Shown here in pieces: positions 54,786-64,000 of a stretch of 64,000 bases of DNA; the stretch's first letter is position 1, and each line of letters starts with the position of its first letter. The notes under the pieces were generated by a model, which was not told where the DNA came from, did not search any database, and saw only the letters and a list, made by a program, of their open reading frames with translations. The stretch comes from Vibrio halioticoli NBRC 102217 (GTDB lineage Bacteria; Pseudomonadota; Gammaproteobacteria; Enterobacterales; Vibrionaceae), in NCBI RefSeq assembly GCF_000496695.1, contig NZ_BAUJ01000004.1:124001-188000 (forward strand). The letters run 5' to 3'. The position numbers were made by a program, and so were the translations under genes.

Positions 54786-55949
54786 CTATCTTTCGATTTT
54801 TGGTGAATAGATAGAGTAGGCGGTAATTTGGCCTGCCATGATAGCGGCAAACATGAATAGCGCAGATAAGCCTATGCTTGGGATAGGCAAAATGGGTTGC
54901 TCAAATACCGATTGGCTAGCACTCACTAACACGCGGCTTCCGGGAACTAATATAATGATGCCTTGCAGTATATAGATAGAACCCGTTAGGTGCATTTTCT
55001 TGGCAATCCATGTGCCATATAAGGTGATGATCACCGTAGTTAGCCATGTGCCGACAATCCAGCCACTGCCAAGTCCTAGATAATAAGGGCCCCACATACC
55101 TAAGATAGCCACTGGAAAACCTAATAGCATGTCTTTTGGTCTGGCATTAAATATGATTCCAATAGCAAGGGATATCACGGGCAGTCCAGCAAAGTGCATC
55201 CACGTTGGCACGTCATTGGTATAAGTTAAATAGTCACTGACGCCCCAAATCGTTTCACCAATGTGCACGCCCATAAATATGCCAATGAAGAGCTTAATCA
55301 GCGTGAGCATACTTTGCCCTAATAAACTGGTGCCTGATACGAGATCATTAAATGCTAAACATTCCAACGCATTGGCAATGGATAAACCGGGGACAAACAG
55401 TATTACGGCGGCGATGCACAAGGCGTATATGGGCATGGGATAACCAAGGCTACTGATACCCGCTACGCAAATACCCGTTAGCAGTGCAGCAATAAACTCA
55501 ACCGCAATAGTGCGACGTCCAGTCAGTACTTGCTGACATCCCCACACCAAAATCCCGAGCAGACTGGCAAAAGTAATGGCTTCAAGAGTGCTGCCGATAA
55601 GCATTAAGTATGCGGGTGGGATAGACATGTTAGCCAGTGCGACGCTCCATTTTGGATAATGGAGAGGTTTTTGCACCTTAGCACCGTTTCTATTGTCGAG
55701 CCGACCTATGGTGTGCGCAAGTAAACTAAGATCAATGGACGCGGGTGCTAAGCGCTTCATAATGACCTTATTGTTATCTTCGGGAAATTGATAATTAATG
55801 GATGTCGGGAGCGCTTGCACCATTGAAGGCATTCCTTGTTGCCTTGCATAATATTGTGTGAATTTTTCTACCTTATATGGAGGACACCCACTGCGATGCA
55901 GAGTGTTCCCAAATTCAACAATATCATTGATGGATTCTTGATTGGCCAT
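54786..55949 (-). CDS. Threonine/serine exporter family protein (ThrE-like)
   Basis: 387 residues. The N-terminal hydrophilic part (DUF1212 half, LHRSGCPPYKVEKFTQYYA) is followed by about 10 transmembrane helices in two halves (VPGLSIANALECLAFNDL). This is the fused ThrE form rather than a two-gene YjjP/YjjB pair. Substrates are unproven. Confidence 0.85.
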   Translation of the reverse strand: MANQESINDIVEFGNTLHRSGCPPYKVEKFTQYYARQQGMPSMVQALPTSINYQFPEDNNKVIMKRLAPASIDLSLLAHTIGRLDNRNGAKVQKPLHYPKWSVALANMSIPPAYLMLIGSTLEAITFASLLGILVWGCQQVLTGRRTIAVEFIAALLTGICVAGISSLGYPMPIYALCIAAVILFVPGLSIANALECLAFNDLVSGTSLLGQSMLTLIKLFIGIFMGVHIGETIWGVSDYLTYTNDVPTWMHFAGLPVISLAIGIIFNARPKDMLLGFPVAILGMWGPYYLGLGSGWIVGTWLTTVIITLYGTWIAKKMHLTGSIYILQGIIILVPGSRVLVSASQSVFEQPILPIPSIGLSALFMFAAIMAGQITAYSIYSPKIER

Positions 55950-56247
55950 TGTGAACTGTTTGGATGATTGAGGCTAAGTAGCGCGAATGTATCAGATAAA
56001 AACCCATCGCGCCAAACCCATGCATCAGCTTTGTAAGCGAGCTCAAGGGATTGCAAAAGAAGCATAAAAACAATCTCTCAAATCCATATCCATTTTTGAA
56101 ACATAAGATTGCAATGCAAGCGCTACGTTATAACAAACGTATTAAATATTATATATACGGAGTCGCACTGGATGACTATCGCGTGTTTATCAATATTATT
56201 TCTGGTGTGGCATATGAAATTATCACATTTAATAATCAGAAATTATA
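55950..56247. other. Spacer with no supported gene
   Basis: AT-rich promoter region between a minus-strand and a plus-strand gene. Two short frames (56051-56248, 56109-56315) lack ribosome-binding sites and convincing composition. Confidence 0.5.
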
Positions 56248-56838
56248 ATGAAAAAAATTCTATCAATAGTTCTTCTATTTTCTCTCGGTGGTTGTGCGTC
56301 ATTATTGACCAATAAAATTGTGTTTAACCATCACAACAATCATGTGGATATTGCGGGCGTAGAGGCTTCCGTAGACTTACCTTCTAATTATGTTTTCGTC
56401 GAAGATTTCAAGATTAAGAGTTTTCAGGGATATAGTAATACTGTCGGTGGTGAAAAAGATTCGTTTGATATGTCTATTTTCAAAGATACAGAAAGCAACG
56501 GATTTGTAATGTTATTGAGGAGAAAATGCCACCATTGTTACTTTTCTAATATAGCAAGAGGTGATACTACTTATCGTCTTGGGGCATTTCGAACATTTCA
56601 GGTTGATAGATACCGCTCTATGTCCTTAACGCATCATGGCGTGTTGGATCAGAAAATATACGAAGCTTTGATGACCAACAATACTGAAAATAGAGACTAT
56701 AGAGAACAGATGTGTGGAGAAAGTATTAGGACATCAAATCACAAATCTATATATGTAATGTCTGTATTCAAATCATGCTACCAAACACAACCAGATATAT
56801 TGAATACCTTAAACTTAAAACCAATAACACATAGTTAA
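56248..56838 (+). CDS. Unrecognised lipoprotein
   Basis: 196 residues with lipobox SLGGCAS (Cys16). The middle carries CHHCYF, two nearby cysteines with histidines, and later pairs near CGES and KSCYQ that may form disulfides or bind metal. Composition is Asn/Ser-rich. I recognise no family. The ATG follows a weak SD (AGAAATTATA). Confidence 0.65.
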   Translation: MKKILSIVLLFSLGGCASLLTNKIVFNHHNNHVDIAGVEASVDLPSNYVFVEDFKIKSFQGYSNTVGGEKDSFDMSIFKDTESNGFVMLLRRKCHHCYFSNIARGDTTYRLGAFRTFQVDRYRSMSLTHHGVLDQKIYEALMTNNTENRDYREQMCGESIRTSNHKSIYVMSVFKSCYQTQPDILNTLNLKPITHS

Positions 56839-56866
56839 CCCCAGACATTCTAATATTTGATTAATC

Positions 56867-56919
56867 AAAAAGACACTCAGCCTACGTTCAATATGATATT
56901 AAGCTGAGTGTCTTTTTTT
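56867..56919 (+). terminator. Terminator after the lipoprotein gene
   Basis: AAAAGACACTCAGC (56868-56881) pairs with GCTGAGTGTCTTTT, with a 21-base loop and T-run. The A-tract also allows use by the convergent protease gene. Confidence 0.88.
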
Positions 56920-56946
56920 AATTGAGGTTAACGTATTTTTATCCTA

Positions 56947-59724
56947 TCACCCCAGTTCAATATCTTTCGGCATTAGCTGAAACTCTTCAATAGAGCCAAT
57001 TTCTTGACCTAGATCCAGTGGCGGTGCGTCGTGATGTTGGTTGCCTTGGGTGTGCATGACCAATCTATTCGCCGTTCTAGGTTTTAGCTCGCTTACCACA
57101 AAGCGAATCATATCGGCGCGGGTTAAGGTGCGGATATGTTCAACCACCAATTCTCGGTTGTTAAACTCTTGGTCTTTATTGCCAATGGATACCCAAAGCC
57201 TTTGGCCTTTGGTTCTTAGGTTATTGTCGGGCGCCATGATTTGGTTTAATAGCCCTTGCTTACTGTTTTGCCATTGGGCTTCAGTCAGTTCAAGGAGCAC
57301 CATATAAAAGGCATTCAGAAATTCATCGATAGAAGCGACTAAATCAATAGGCGCAGCCACAGGTGACTGCACATAAATGACAATTCCGGGAATACGGTTT
57401 AATGGCATATTCCCTGTGCCCACCATATAACCGAGTTGTTGTTTAGTCCGAATTTCATTGAAAAATGCTGATGACATCAAGTGGTTAGCAAGTGTAAAGG
57501 TAGCAATAGTGCCTGTGTTAGAGTCTTCACCTTGATAGTAAATTGCTACGGCTGAATCGTCTTGGTCGCAATGAATTTCATGTTGGAAGGTGCCGTTATT
57601 ACCTAACTTCACCAAAGGTCTGAGTGATTCTTTGTACTTTTGATTTTCAACGCGCAGCGCATTTTTCAGCTCATTGGCAATGTCTTGTGCCGCTTGTTGA
57701 GTCCAATCACCAAAGACAAACATTTCTACATATAATTTGCCTAATAAGCTAGAGACAAACTCTGGCAGCTCTTCAATTTGTACTTTCTCTAAGGCTTTAA
57801 CCAGCACGCCTGCGGGAGGGTTATTTGGTTGTAATATTCCGGATAAGTGGTTGAACAGTTGCGATAAGGGTCTGTCTTTACTGGCGTTACGCAGTTTTCT
57901 AAGCATTTGGGTTTTGATGCTATCAAAACGTTGCTGCTCAAAATGACGGGTGGCAAATTTTTCTAAAATCATTTGCAGTAGTTGCGGCTGCTTCTCACTA
58001 AATCCAGATATAGTTAAAGTGAGCCCGCCTTGATGGGCATAGATGTTGTAGCTCATGCCGGCAATTTCAGCTTGATAGGATTGCCTAGATAGTGACTCCA
58101 TAAACAGTTCAACACACAAACGCAATTTGACAATATTTTGTGGGTTGTTGACTGAGCATGGGCTATCAATCGCAATGTAGAGCGAGCCTTTTGGTACGCG
58201 AAAATCAGGCTCTTGTAAGTGCCACAAACGAAAGCCCGGTAATTCTTCTATGACTTTAGGTAACGGCTGTACTTCTTGTAATGGCTTAGGGTCTAAGTCA
58301 TAACAGATAAATGGGTTTTTGCTGGGTAGGGCAAAGTCAGCAAACTTGGCTGGATTTTTCCAACGCTCAATTTGTTCGGCGCTAAATTTCTTAGCGGAAT
58401 ATGGGGTGAAATACCACTTGGCTTGTGTGTCGTACTCAAGCTCTTTGGCGGTAACCCATACTCGAAGGTTCTCTACACAGAAGTAAGGAACAAAACTTTC
58501 AATTAGGGAATGGTCAAAATCACTCATGCGATAGTCGCCATACAAGACTTCACTCATAGGGAAGCGTTGTATGCTCATCACCAGATAGCTGGCAAGGTCG
58601 ATAGCTTTAACCGATTCTTGAAAACGAAATGCGGATTCTAATACCGCTTGTTTTTCAGTGTAACGCCACTGTTCGATGCCTTGTTCAAAGACCAAGTTCA
58701 TATAAGAAAAGATCGTTTCTACAATCTCATCTATATGTTTAAGCCCTTCTGCGGTAAGCAGGCAACCAATGCTAAATTCTCGAAAATTACTGCCACTGAT
58801 GCCGCCACCTGCAGCAAGAGAAGTCACCCAGTGTTTATTTTTCAGTAACAAGGTCAAGCTACCCGGGCCTTCGTAACCGATAAGATGCGCAAAATAAGAC
58901 AGAGGTTTAGTCGCGTAATGCTTTTCCATATTAGGGAAAGAAAAAGACAAGCTTAGCTTGCGCGCTTCTTTTTCTGGTTCTACTTGTACATACAGCTGTT
59001 GTTCATTTTGAGTGAGCAATGGGGTAGTGATGGTTTTGGCCTGTAGGTGATTGTTTTTTATATCACTAAACAAGCGAGTTGCCATCTGTTCGAGATCATC
59101 TAAAGGCTGCGGACCCACGAGCACCACACTCATGAGATCGGCAGAATAATGGCTTTGGTAAAACTGAATAATTTCATCACGAATAGAGCCGCTTTCTCTA
59201 TCACAAAGCGTCTCTTCATTACCGACTGAAAATTTTGCAAAAGGGTGTAGCGGATTGACCAATTCTTTTTGCACTTGATAAAAACGGCGCGAATCATCGT
59301 GTATCTTCATTTGATATTCAGAGTTAACCGCTTGACGCTCTTTATCCAGTGCTTCTTGATTGAAGAGGGGAGAAATGAAGAACTGGCTAAAACGAGACAA
59401 GGCTTGTTCAAAGAAATCAGGCACGACATCAAAAAAGAAACAGGTATGTTCCGTGCCTGTCCACGCATTATTACTGCCACCGTGCTGGCTGATGAAAGTT
59501 TGAAACTCACCAACTTGTGGGTAATCCTTAGTACCTAGAAACAGCATGTGTTCAAGGTAGTGAGCAAGCCCTTCACGGTCAGCAGGGTCGTCAAAGTGTC
59601 CCACTCTTACCGCTAGCGAGGCAGCAGAGCGCTGCACGGTAATATCTTGAACCAATATGACTTTAATTTGGTTATCTAAGGTGATGTCACGATAGTGGTT
59701 TTTGTCATTCGGACTTTGATGCAC
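56947..59724 (-). CDS. M16-family zinc protease, pitrilysin-like
   Basis: 925 residues. Inverted zinc motif HYLEH (His55, Glu58, His59) in EGLAHYLEHMLFLGTKDYP, distal Glu in NSEYQMKI, four M16 half-domains in order. Length is close to E. coli protease III (962), but no clear signal peptide is visible at the N-terminus (MHQSPNDKNHYRDI), so it may be cytoplasmic. Degrades short polypeptides. Confidence 0.9.
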   Translation of the reverse strand: MHQSPNDKNHYRDITLDNQIKVILVQDITVQRSAASLAVRVGHFDDPADREGLAHYLEHMLFLGTKDYPQVGEFQTFISQHGGSNNAWTGTEHTCFFFDVVPDFFEQALSRFSQFFISPLFNQEALDKERQAVNSEYQMKIHDDSRRFYQVQKELVNPLHPFAKFSVGNEETLCDRESGSIRDEIIQFYQSHYSADLMSVVLVGPQPLDDLEQMATRLFSDIKNNHLQAKTITTPLLTQNEQQLYVQVEPEKEARKLSLSFSFPNMEKHYATKPLSYFAHLIGYEGPGSLTLLLKNKHWVTSLAAGGGISGSNFREFSIGCLLTAEGLKHIDEIVETIFSYMNLVFEQGIEQWRYTEKQAVLESAFRFQESVKAIDLASYLVMSIQRFPMSEVLYGDYRMSDFDHSLIESFVPYFCVENLRVWVTAKELEYDTQAKWYFTPYSAKKFSAEQIERWKNPAKFADFALPSKNPFICYDLDPKPLQEVQPLPKVIEELPGFRLWHLQEPDFRVPKGSLYIAIDSPCSVNNPQNIVKLRLCVELFMESLSRQSYQAEIAGMSYNIYAHQGGLTLTISGFSEKQPQLLQMILEKFATRHFEQQRFDSIKTQMLRKLRNASKDRPLSQLFNHLSGILQPNNPPAGVLVKALEKVQIEELPEFVSSLLGKLYVEMFVFGDWTQQAAQDIANELKNALRVENQKYKESLRPLVKLGNNGTFQHEIHCDQDDSAVAIYYQGEDSNTGTIATFTLANHLMSSAFFNEIRTKQQLGYMVGTGNMPLNRIPGIVIYVQSPVAAPIDLVASIDEFLNAFYMVLLELTEAQWQNSKQGLLNQIMAPDNNLRTKGQRLWVSIGNKDQEFNNRELVVEHIRTLTRADMIRFVVSELKPRTANRLVMHTQGNQHHDAPPLDLGQEIGSIEEFQLMPKDIELG

Positions 59725-59942
59725 TTAGATGCTCTCCTTGAATTACCTCAACCCTGATTCTTTAACACAGAAGATTTAAAAATGGGCTGAGATAAACTAT
59801 TGTTTTATATGTTAAGTATGGCGGAGCAATGCCTTCTAGCAAACTTAAAAATAAAATTTTATTGAAATGCTGCCTCAATCAGAGAATACCAATAGTATTA
59901 TGGTGTACTCTTTGAACAGACAGTCACAAGTTTAGGACAAAA

Positions 59943-60407
59943 ATGAACGTATATATCATGCGCCATGGAGAAGCAGGAAGCTTTGCATCAAGTGATGCTG
60001 AACGCACATTGACCGCTCGCGGAGAGGCGCAATCATTGCAAGTGGCCGAAGCCGTAGTCGAGCAAGGTGTTTCACATTTTGATTTAGTCTTGGTTAGTCC
60101 TTACATCAGGGCGCAACAAACTTGGGATAAGATTAAAGGGCTTTTTTCTGCCGATAAAGTAGAAGAGTGTGCCGATATTACTCCTTACGGGCATTCTGAA
60201 GATGTTTACCAGTATGTGTGTGCTTTAGCTGAAGTTCAAAAACCGCAGTCAGTGTTACTGGTTTCTCATTTACCTTTAGTGGGCTACCTTACTGCTGAAT
60301 TTGTCAATGATATGGCAGCACCAATGTTTCCAACCTCAGGTTTTGCCGCTATTGATTTTGAACTTGAGAGTAAAAACGGTGAATTGATGTGGCATATCGC
60401 GCCATAA
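59943..60407 (+). CDS. sixA: Phosphohistidine phosphatase SixA
   Basis: 154 residues. Histidine-phosphatase motif MRHGEAG with His8 and SHLPLVG. In E. coli SixA removes phosphate from ArcB and PtsN/NPr-type phosphohistidines. The ATG follows TTTAGGACAAAA. Confidence 0.92.
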   Translation: MNVYIMRHGEAGSFASSDAERTLTARGEAQSLQVAEAVVEQGVSHFDLVLVSPYIRAQQTWDKIKGLFSADKVEECADITPYGHSEDVYQYVCALAEVQKPQSVLLVSHLPLVGYLTAEFVNDMAAPMFPTSGFAAIDFELESKNGELMWHIAP

Positions 60408-60463
60408 CTTAGAAGGCCAGCTTGGCCTAACCTAGAAGCGAATCAGCCTTAAAATCTAAAAGT

Positions 60464-60495
60464 AAAACGGCGACCCAAGAGGTCGCCGTTTTGTC
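60464..60495. terminator. Bidirectional terminator
   Basis: AAAACGGCGACC, loop CAAGA, GGTCGCCGTTTT. It separates convergent sixA and the fasciclin gene. Confidence 0.93.
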
Positions 60496-60527
60496 TAAAT
60501 GAGTTACCTTGAGCATAGTAGGTTACA

Positions 60528-61025
60528 TTATTTAGGCATCAATACCGTGTCGATAACATGTATCACGCCGTTCGACGCTTTAATGTCGGTCCCCGTCACG
60601 GTGGCGTTATCTATCATTACCCTGCCATCCATTACTTTTATCATGGCGGTACCGCCTTGCACTGTTTCAGCTTGTGATAGTTTAACCACATCAGCCGCCA
60701 TTACTTTCCCTGCGACTACGTGATAGGTCAAAATCGCTACAAGTTTATCTTTGTTTTCTGGTTTTAGTAGCATTTCGACAGTGCCTTCAGGAAGCTTTGC
60801 GAATGCGTCGTTTGTTGGTGCAAAAACTGTAAACGGTCCATCACCTTTCAAAGTATCAACTAGGCCGGCGGCTTTAACCGCTGCGACTAAGGTTGAGAAG
60901 TTTTCATTTCCTGCGGCCACATCCACAATGTCCTTTTTCATACCATGATGGCCTGCGTAGGCATTCAAGCTTAGAAAAAGTATTCCGATGAACCAAACTG
61001 ATTTTTTAGTTAATTGCGACCACAT
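60528..61025 (-). CDS. Exported fasciclin (FAS1) domain protein
   Basis: 165 residues. Signal peptide (cleavage near AYAG), then one FAS1 domain ([32 protein letters not shown]). Probably a periplasmic or secreted adhesion-like protein. Function is not known. Confidence 0.92.
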   Translation of the reverse strand: MWSQLTKKSVWFIGILFLSLNAYAGHHGMKKDIVDVAAGNENFSTLVAAVKAAGLVDTLKGDGPFTVFAPTNDAFAKLPEGTVEMLLKPENKDKLVAILTYHVVAGKVMAADVVKLSQAETVQGGTAMIKVMDGRVMIDNATVTGTDIKASNGVIHVIDTVLMPK

Positions 61026-61107
61026 ATCCTATCCCTCGTGTTGTTTTTTGGATATTCAAATATTTGAACATCTGACATTGATTACGCAACGAAGGCAGAA
61101 AAGATCA

Positions 61108-61638
61108 CTATTTTTCTGGAATAGACAGTAATACCAGCAGTGCACCACTACCACCAAACTCCAAAGGTGCTTGATGATAGGCCATCACATCAGGGTGCTG
61201 AGCCAGCCACAATGGCACTTTCTGCTTTAAGATATGTTTGCCGATGCCGTGCATGACGCTAGCACAATGCACATTTTGTTTGATGCAATGCGCAATCATG
61301 GCGCCAAGCTCACGTTTGGCTTCCATTTGCGTCATGCCATGCATGTCTAAATACACGTCTGGCACATACACGCCACGGCGCAGTCTTTTGACTTCATACT
61401 TAGAGACATCACTGCGAGCGTAACGGGTTGGACCGTCCTCATTGAGCAAAGGTTCAAATTCATCAGAGAAGTAAAATTCGTTATCTTTGGCTTCTCGATC
61501 AAACCTTTGCTGTTGTTTTTGTTTTGTTTCTCTTGTTGGCGGTTGGATTATGGTATCCTGTTGTAACTTTTTAACGCCTTGTACTGCTTCTTTAAACAAA
61601 GAAAAGTCATCAATATTTGGCTTATCTGATTTGTTCAT
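61108..61638 (-). CDS. smrB: Ribosome-rescue endonuclease SmrB
   Basis: 176 residues with an Smr domain (YLDMHGMTQMEAKRE and VMHGIGKHILKQKVP). SmrB cuts mRNA between collided ribosomes to start rescue. The start is the ATG at 61638; a longer frame overlaps prmB. Divergent from prmB, as in E. coli. Confidence 0.92.
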   Translation of the reverse strand: MNKSDKPNIDDFSLFKEAVQGVKKLQQDTIIQPPTRETKQKQQQRFDREAKDNEFYFSDEFEPLLNEDGPTRYARSDVSKYEVKRLRRGVYVPDVYLDMHGMTQMEAKRELGAMIAHCIKQNVHCASVMHGIGKHILKQKVPLWLAQHPDVMAYHQAPLEFGGSGALLVLLSIPEK

Positions 61639-61700
61639 GGAATAAAGTTTCTGATCTATCTTTAGATTAGGCAGTATTGTAGCGCTTTTTGGAGAAACTT

Positions 61701-62633
61701 TTGGATAAGATTTTTGTAGATGAAGCAGTGGCTGAACTTCACACACTGCAAGACATGATTCGTTGGACAGTAAGCCGATTCAACGCAGCGGGCTTATTTT
61801 ACGGTCACGGCACGGATAATGCGTGGGATGAAGCGGTTCAATTAATTTTGCCTTCACTCTATTTGCCTCTCGACGTACCTGCGCACGTTTTAAATTCTCG
61901 CCTAACAAGCAGTGAGCGTTTGCGTTTGGTTGAGCGCGTAATTAAGCGTATTAACGAACGTACACCTACCGCTTACATCACCAATAAAGCTTGGTTCTGC
62001 GGTATGGAATTCTTCGTTGATGAACGTGTATTAGTGCCTCGTTCGCCAATTGGTGAATTAATTGAACATCAGTTTCAACCTTGGCTAGCGGGTGAACCTA
62101 CTCGCATCATGGATATGTGTACCGGCAGTGGTTGTATTGCGATTGCCTGTGGTCACGCCTTCCCTGATGCTGAAGTCGATGCGATTGATATTTCAGGCGA
62201 CGCGCTAGAAGTGGCGGAGCAAAATATCCAAGATCACGGTCTTGAAGCGCAAGTGACGCCAATTCGTTCGGATTTATTCCGTGATTTGGTGCAAGAGAAA
62301 TACGATCTCATCGTGTCTAATCCGCCGTACGTGGATGAAGAAGACATGAACAGTCTACCTGACGAGTTTAAGCATGAGCCAGAGCTTGGTTTAGCCGCCG
62401 GTACTGACGGATTAAAATTAGTGCGCCGCATTTTGGCGAATGCGCCAAACTACCTAACAGACAACGGTATTTTGATCTGTGAAGTCGGCAATTCTATGGT
62501 GCACATGATTGAGCAGTATCCAAACATTCCATTTACTTGGATAGAGTTTGAAAACGGCGGTCACGGCGTATTCATGCTCACCAAAGAGCAGTTGCTAGCA
62601 TGTGCTGACGAGTTTGCACTTTATATTGATTAA
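61701..62633 (+). CDS. prmB: Ribosomal protein L3 N5-glutamine methyltransferase PrmB
   Basis: 310 residues, the same as in E. coli. SAM motif [12 protein letters not shown] and active NPPY in [11 protein letters not shown]. The start is a TTG at 61701 ([10 protein letters not shown]) following GGAGAAACTT; it aligns with the E. coli start. A TTG at 61689 is less likely. Confidence 0.94.
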   Translation: MDKIFVDEAVAELHTLQDMIRWTVSRFNAAGLFYGHGTDNAWDEAVQLILPSLYLPLDVPAHVLNSRLTSSERLRLVERVIKRINERTPTAYITNKAWFCGMEFFVDERVLVPRSPIGELIEHQFQPWLAGEPTRIMDMCTGSGCIAIACGHAFPDAEVDAIDISGDALEVAEQNIQDHGLEAQVTPIRSDLFRDLVQEKYDLIVSNPPYVDEEDMNSLPDEFKHEPELGLAAGTDGLKLVRRILANAPNYLTDNGILICEVGNSMVHMIEQYPNIPFTWIEFENGGHGVFMLTKEQLLACADEFALYID

Positions 62634-62655
62634 TCCATACGGATAAAAAGAACAT

Positions 62656-62703
62656 AACGGCATCCACTAGTTATCGATAGTAACTAAAAGGGTGCCGTTT
62701 TTT
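62656..62703 (+). terminator. Terminator after prmB
   Basis: AACGGCATCC and GGGTGCCGTT with one wobble pair, inner TAGTTA/TAACTA pair, then a T-run. Confidence 0.85.
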
Positions 62704-62796
62704 GTTTACACAGTACAAAGCACTTTACAATAGAGTGTGATAAAGCCAGTATGAAAGGCATTAGACCGTTTAAAACAGACTTACAATGAGGAAGTA

Positions 62797-63885
62797 ATGG
62801 CAGGAAACAGCATTGGCCAGCATTTTCGCGTGACCACTTTTGGTGAAAGCCACGGTATCGCATTGGGTTGTATCATCGATGGATGCCCTCCAGGCTTAGC
62901 CTTAGAAGAGGCCGATCTTCAAAAAGATCTCGATCGTCGTCGTCCTGGTACATCGCGTTATACAACAGCACGTCGTGAACCGGATGAAGTTAAAATTCTT
63001 TCAGGCGTTTTTGAAGGTAAAACCACAGGTACTTCGATTGGGCTTTTGATTGAAAACACCGATCAACGTTCTAAAGATTACTCTGAAATCAAAGACAAGT
63101 TCCGTCCGGGTCATGCCGATTACACCTATCATCAAAAATACGGTGTGCGTGATTACCGAGGTGGTGGTCGCTCATCGGCTCGCGAAACCGCAATGCGAGT
63201 GGCTGCTGGCGCCGTGGCTAAAAAGTATTTAGCGCAAGAATTTGGCGTTGAAGTGCGCGCCTATTTGACGCAAATGGGCGATGTAAAAATCGATACTATC
63301 GATTTTGATGAAATTGAAAACAACCCATTTTTCTCTCCAGATGCTGCTGCAGTCGATAAATTTGACCAGCTAATCCGTGATCTTAAAAAAGATGGCGATT
63401 CTGTTGGCGCAAAATTACAGGTGGTGGCTACGCGTGTCCCTGTCGGTTTGGGCGAGCCTATTTTTGATCGTTTAGATGCCGATATTGCACACGCGTTAAT
63501 GAGCATCAATGCGGTAAAAGGCGTTGAAATTGGCGATGGCTTTGCAGTGGCTGCACAAAAGGGCAGTCAACACCGAGATGAACTGACTCCAGACGGCTTT
63601 GCCTCTAACCACGCTGGTGGCATTTTAGGTGGCATTTCAACAGGTCAAGACATTGTGGCAAATATTGCACTAAAACCGACCTCAAGCATCACAGTGCCGG
63701 GCAATACGATTAACCGTCAAGGTGAGGCGACGCAACTTATCACTAAAGGTCGTCACGATCCTTGTGTGGGTATTCGCGCTGTGCCGATTGCCGAAGCGAT
63801 GCTCGCGATTGTATTGCTGGATCATTTATTGCGTCACCGTGGTCAAAACCATGGCGTAGTAACCGAAACACCAAAAATTGTATAG
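62797..63885 (+). CDS. aroC: Chorismate synthase
   Basis: 362 residues. The three family signatures are visible: [18 protein letters not shown], the Arg-rich [20 protein letters not shown] and the C-terminal [17 protein letters not shown]. It makes chorismate from EPSP and needs reduced FMN. Located after prmB as in enterobacteria. Confidence 0.97.
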   Translation: MAGNSIGQHFRVTTFGESHGIALGCIIDGCPPGLALEEADLQKDLDRRRPGTSRYTTARREPDEVKILSGVFEGKTTGTSIGLLIENTDQRSKDYSEIKDKFRPGHADYTYHQKYGVRDYRGGGRSSARETAMRVAAGAVAKKYLAQEFGVEVRAYLTQMGDVKIDTIDFDEIENNPFFSPDAAAVDKFDQLIRDLKKDGDSVGAKLQVVATRVPVGLGEPIFDRLDADIAHALMSINAVKGVEIGDGFAVAAQKGSQHRDELTPDGFASNHAGGILGGISTGQDIVANIALKPTSSITVPGNTINRQGEATQLITKGRHDPCVGIRAVPIAEAMLAIVLLDHLLRHRGQNHGVVTETPKIV

Positions 63886-63892
63886 ATAAACT

Positions 63893-63941
63893 AAAGAGCT
63901 GTTGGATGCTTCCGATTGTAAAATCGGCATTCAGCGCTCTT
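63893..63941 (+). other. Structured element after aroC
   Basis: Nested pairs AAGAGC/GCTCTT, ATGC/GCAT and CCGAT/ATCGG around a TGTAAA loop. There is no T-run, so it is not a typical terminator. It may be a leader structure for the next gene or a small RNA. Confidence 0.45.
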
Positions 63942-63983
63942 AATTCTCCGCCCGTTTCTCTTTCCTTTCTGTAAGATTTTCCC

Positions 63984-64000
63984 ATGCACGACTATAACGA
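63984..64000 (+). CDS. First codons of the next gene (possibly epmC)
   Basis: An ATG followed by CACGACTATAACGA (MHDYN..), with a TAAGA sequence upstream, continues past the window end. Vibrio and enterobacterial gene order near aroC suggests EpmC (EF-P hydroxylase), but this is only a guess from context. Confidence 0.3.

Noticed and set aside
56051..56315. Two short frames before the lipoprotein gene
   Set aside because: No SD, AT-rich composition, and overlap with the lipoprotein start; treated as spacer.
1..64000. CRISPR arrays, insertion sequences or rRNA genes
   Set aside because: No regularly spaced repeats, transposase frames or rRNA-like segments were seen.

Overview
The window reads as chromosomal DNA from a marine gammaproteobacterium of the family Vibrionaceae, most likely Vibrio. 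This rests on full-length orthologues of Vibrio and enterobacterial housekeeping genes (metG, apbC, udk, aroC, prmB, the ccm operon, fadIJ, mlaA, sixA), the neighbourhood metG/apbC/udk, a DUF3379 protein paired with a sigma factor, and a secreted family-7 alginate lyase. No transposase, integrase or CRISPR array was seen.

Region by region. (1) 1-3770: end of a sodium-dependent transporter, a small outer-membrane barrel, a 29-residue membrane peptide and a patatin-like phospholipase. (2) 3867-18145: core genes: the glucose repressor Mlc, MetG, the Fe-S carrier ApbC, uridine kinase, an AsmA-family protein, an amino-acid racemase, BtuR/CobO, a DcuC transporter paired with an M20 peptidase, an old-yellow-enzyme reductase and a MarC-family protein. 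(3) 18403-24052: a tRNA-Arg(CCT) gene followed by an accessory stretch: an alginate lyase, three overlapping genes of unknown function, a radical-SAM protein that I read as a prokaryotic viperin (antiviral nucleotide synthase), an overlapping ParE/RelE-like gene, and a HEAGH metallopeptidase. (4) 24187-36506: a complete Tad (tight adherence) pilus locus, from two Flp pilins through TadV, RcpC, RcpA, RcpB, TadZ, TadA-TadG, to an OmpA-domain protein, followed by an O-antigen-ligase-like membrane protein and a LysR regulator. (5) 39494-46462: the cytochrome c maturation operon ccmABCDEFGHI. (6) 46537-64000: mlaA, a Tag-type glycosylase, fadL, a sigma factor with its DUF3379 partner, fadI-fadJ behind a FadR-like operator, a ThrE-type exporter, a lipoprotein, a pitrilysin-type protease, sixA, a fasciclin protein, divergent smrB/prmB, aroC and the first codons of the next gene.

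The most interesting part is 20344-23162. The viperin-like gene carries the CxxxCxxC cluster motif, GGEP and the C-terminal sequence pattern of animal viperin. Its Shine-Dalgarno sequence lies inside a 12-bp hairpin that ends at the base before the start codon. A ParE/RelE-like gene overlaps its stop codon, and a 22-codon frame overlaps the stop of that gene in turn. Three uncharacterised overlapping genes precede it. This looks like a compact, post-transcriptionally controlled defence module. The Tad locus also has oddities: a TadD fused to a SPOR domain, a TadZ lacking the second Walker lysine, and first genes without an evident ribosome-binding site.
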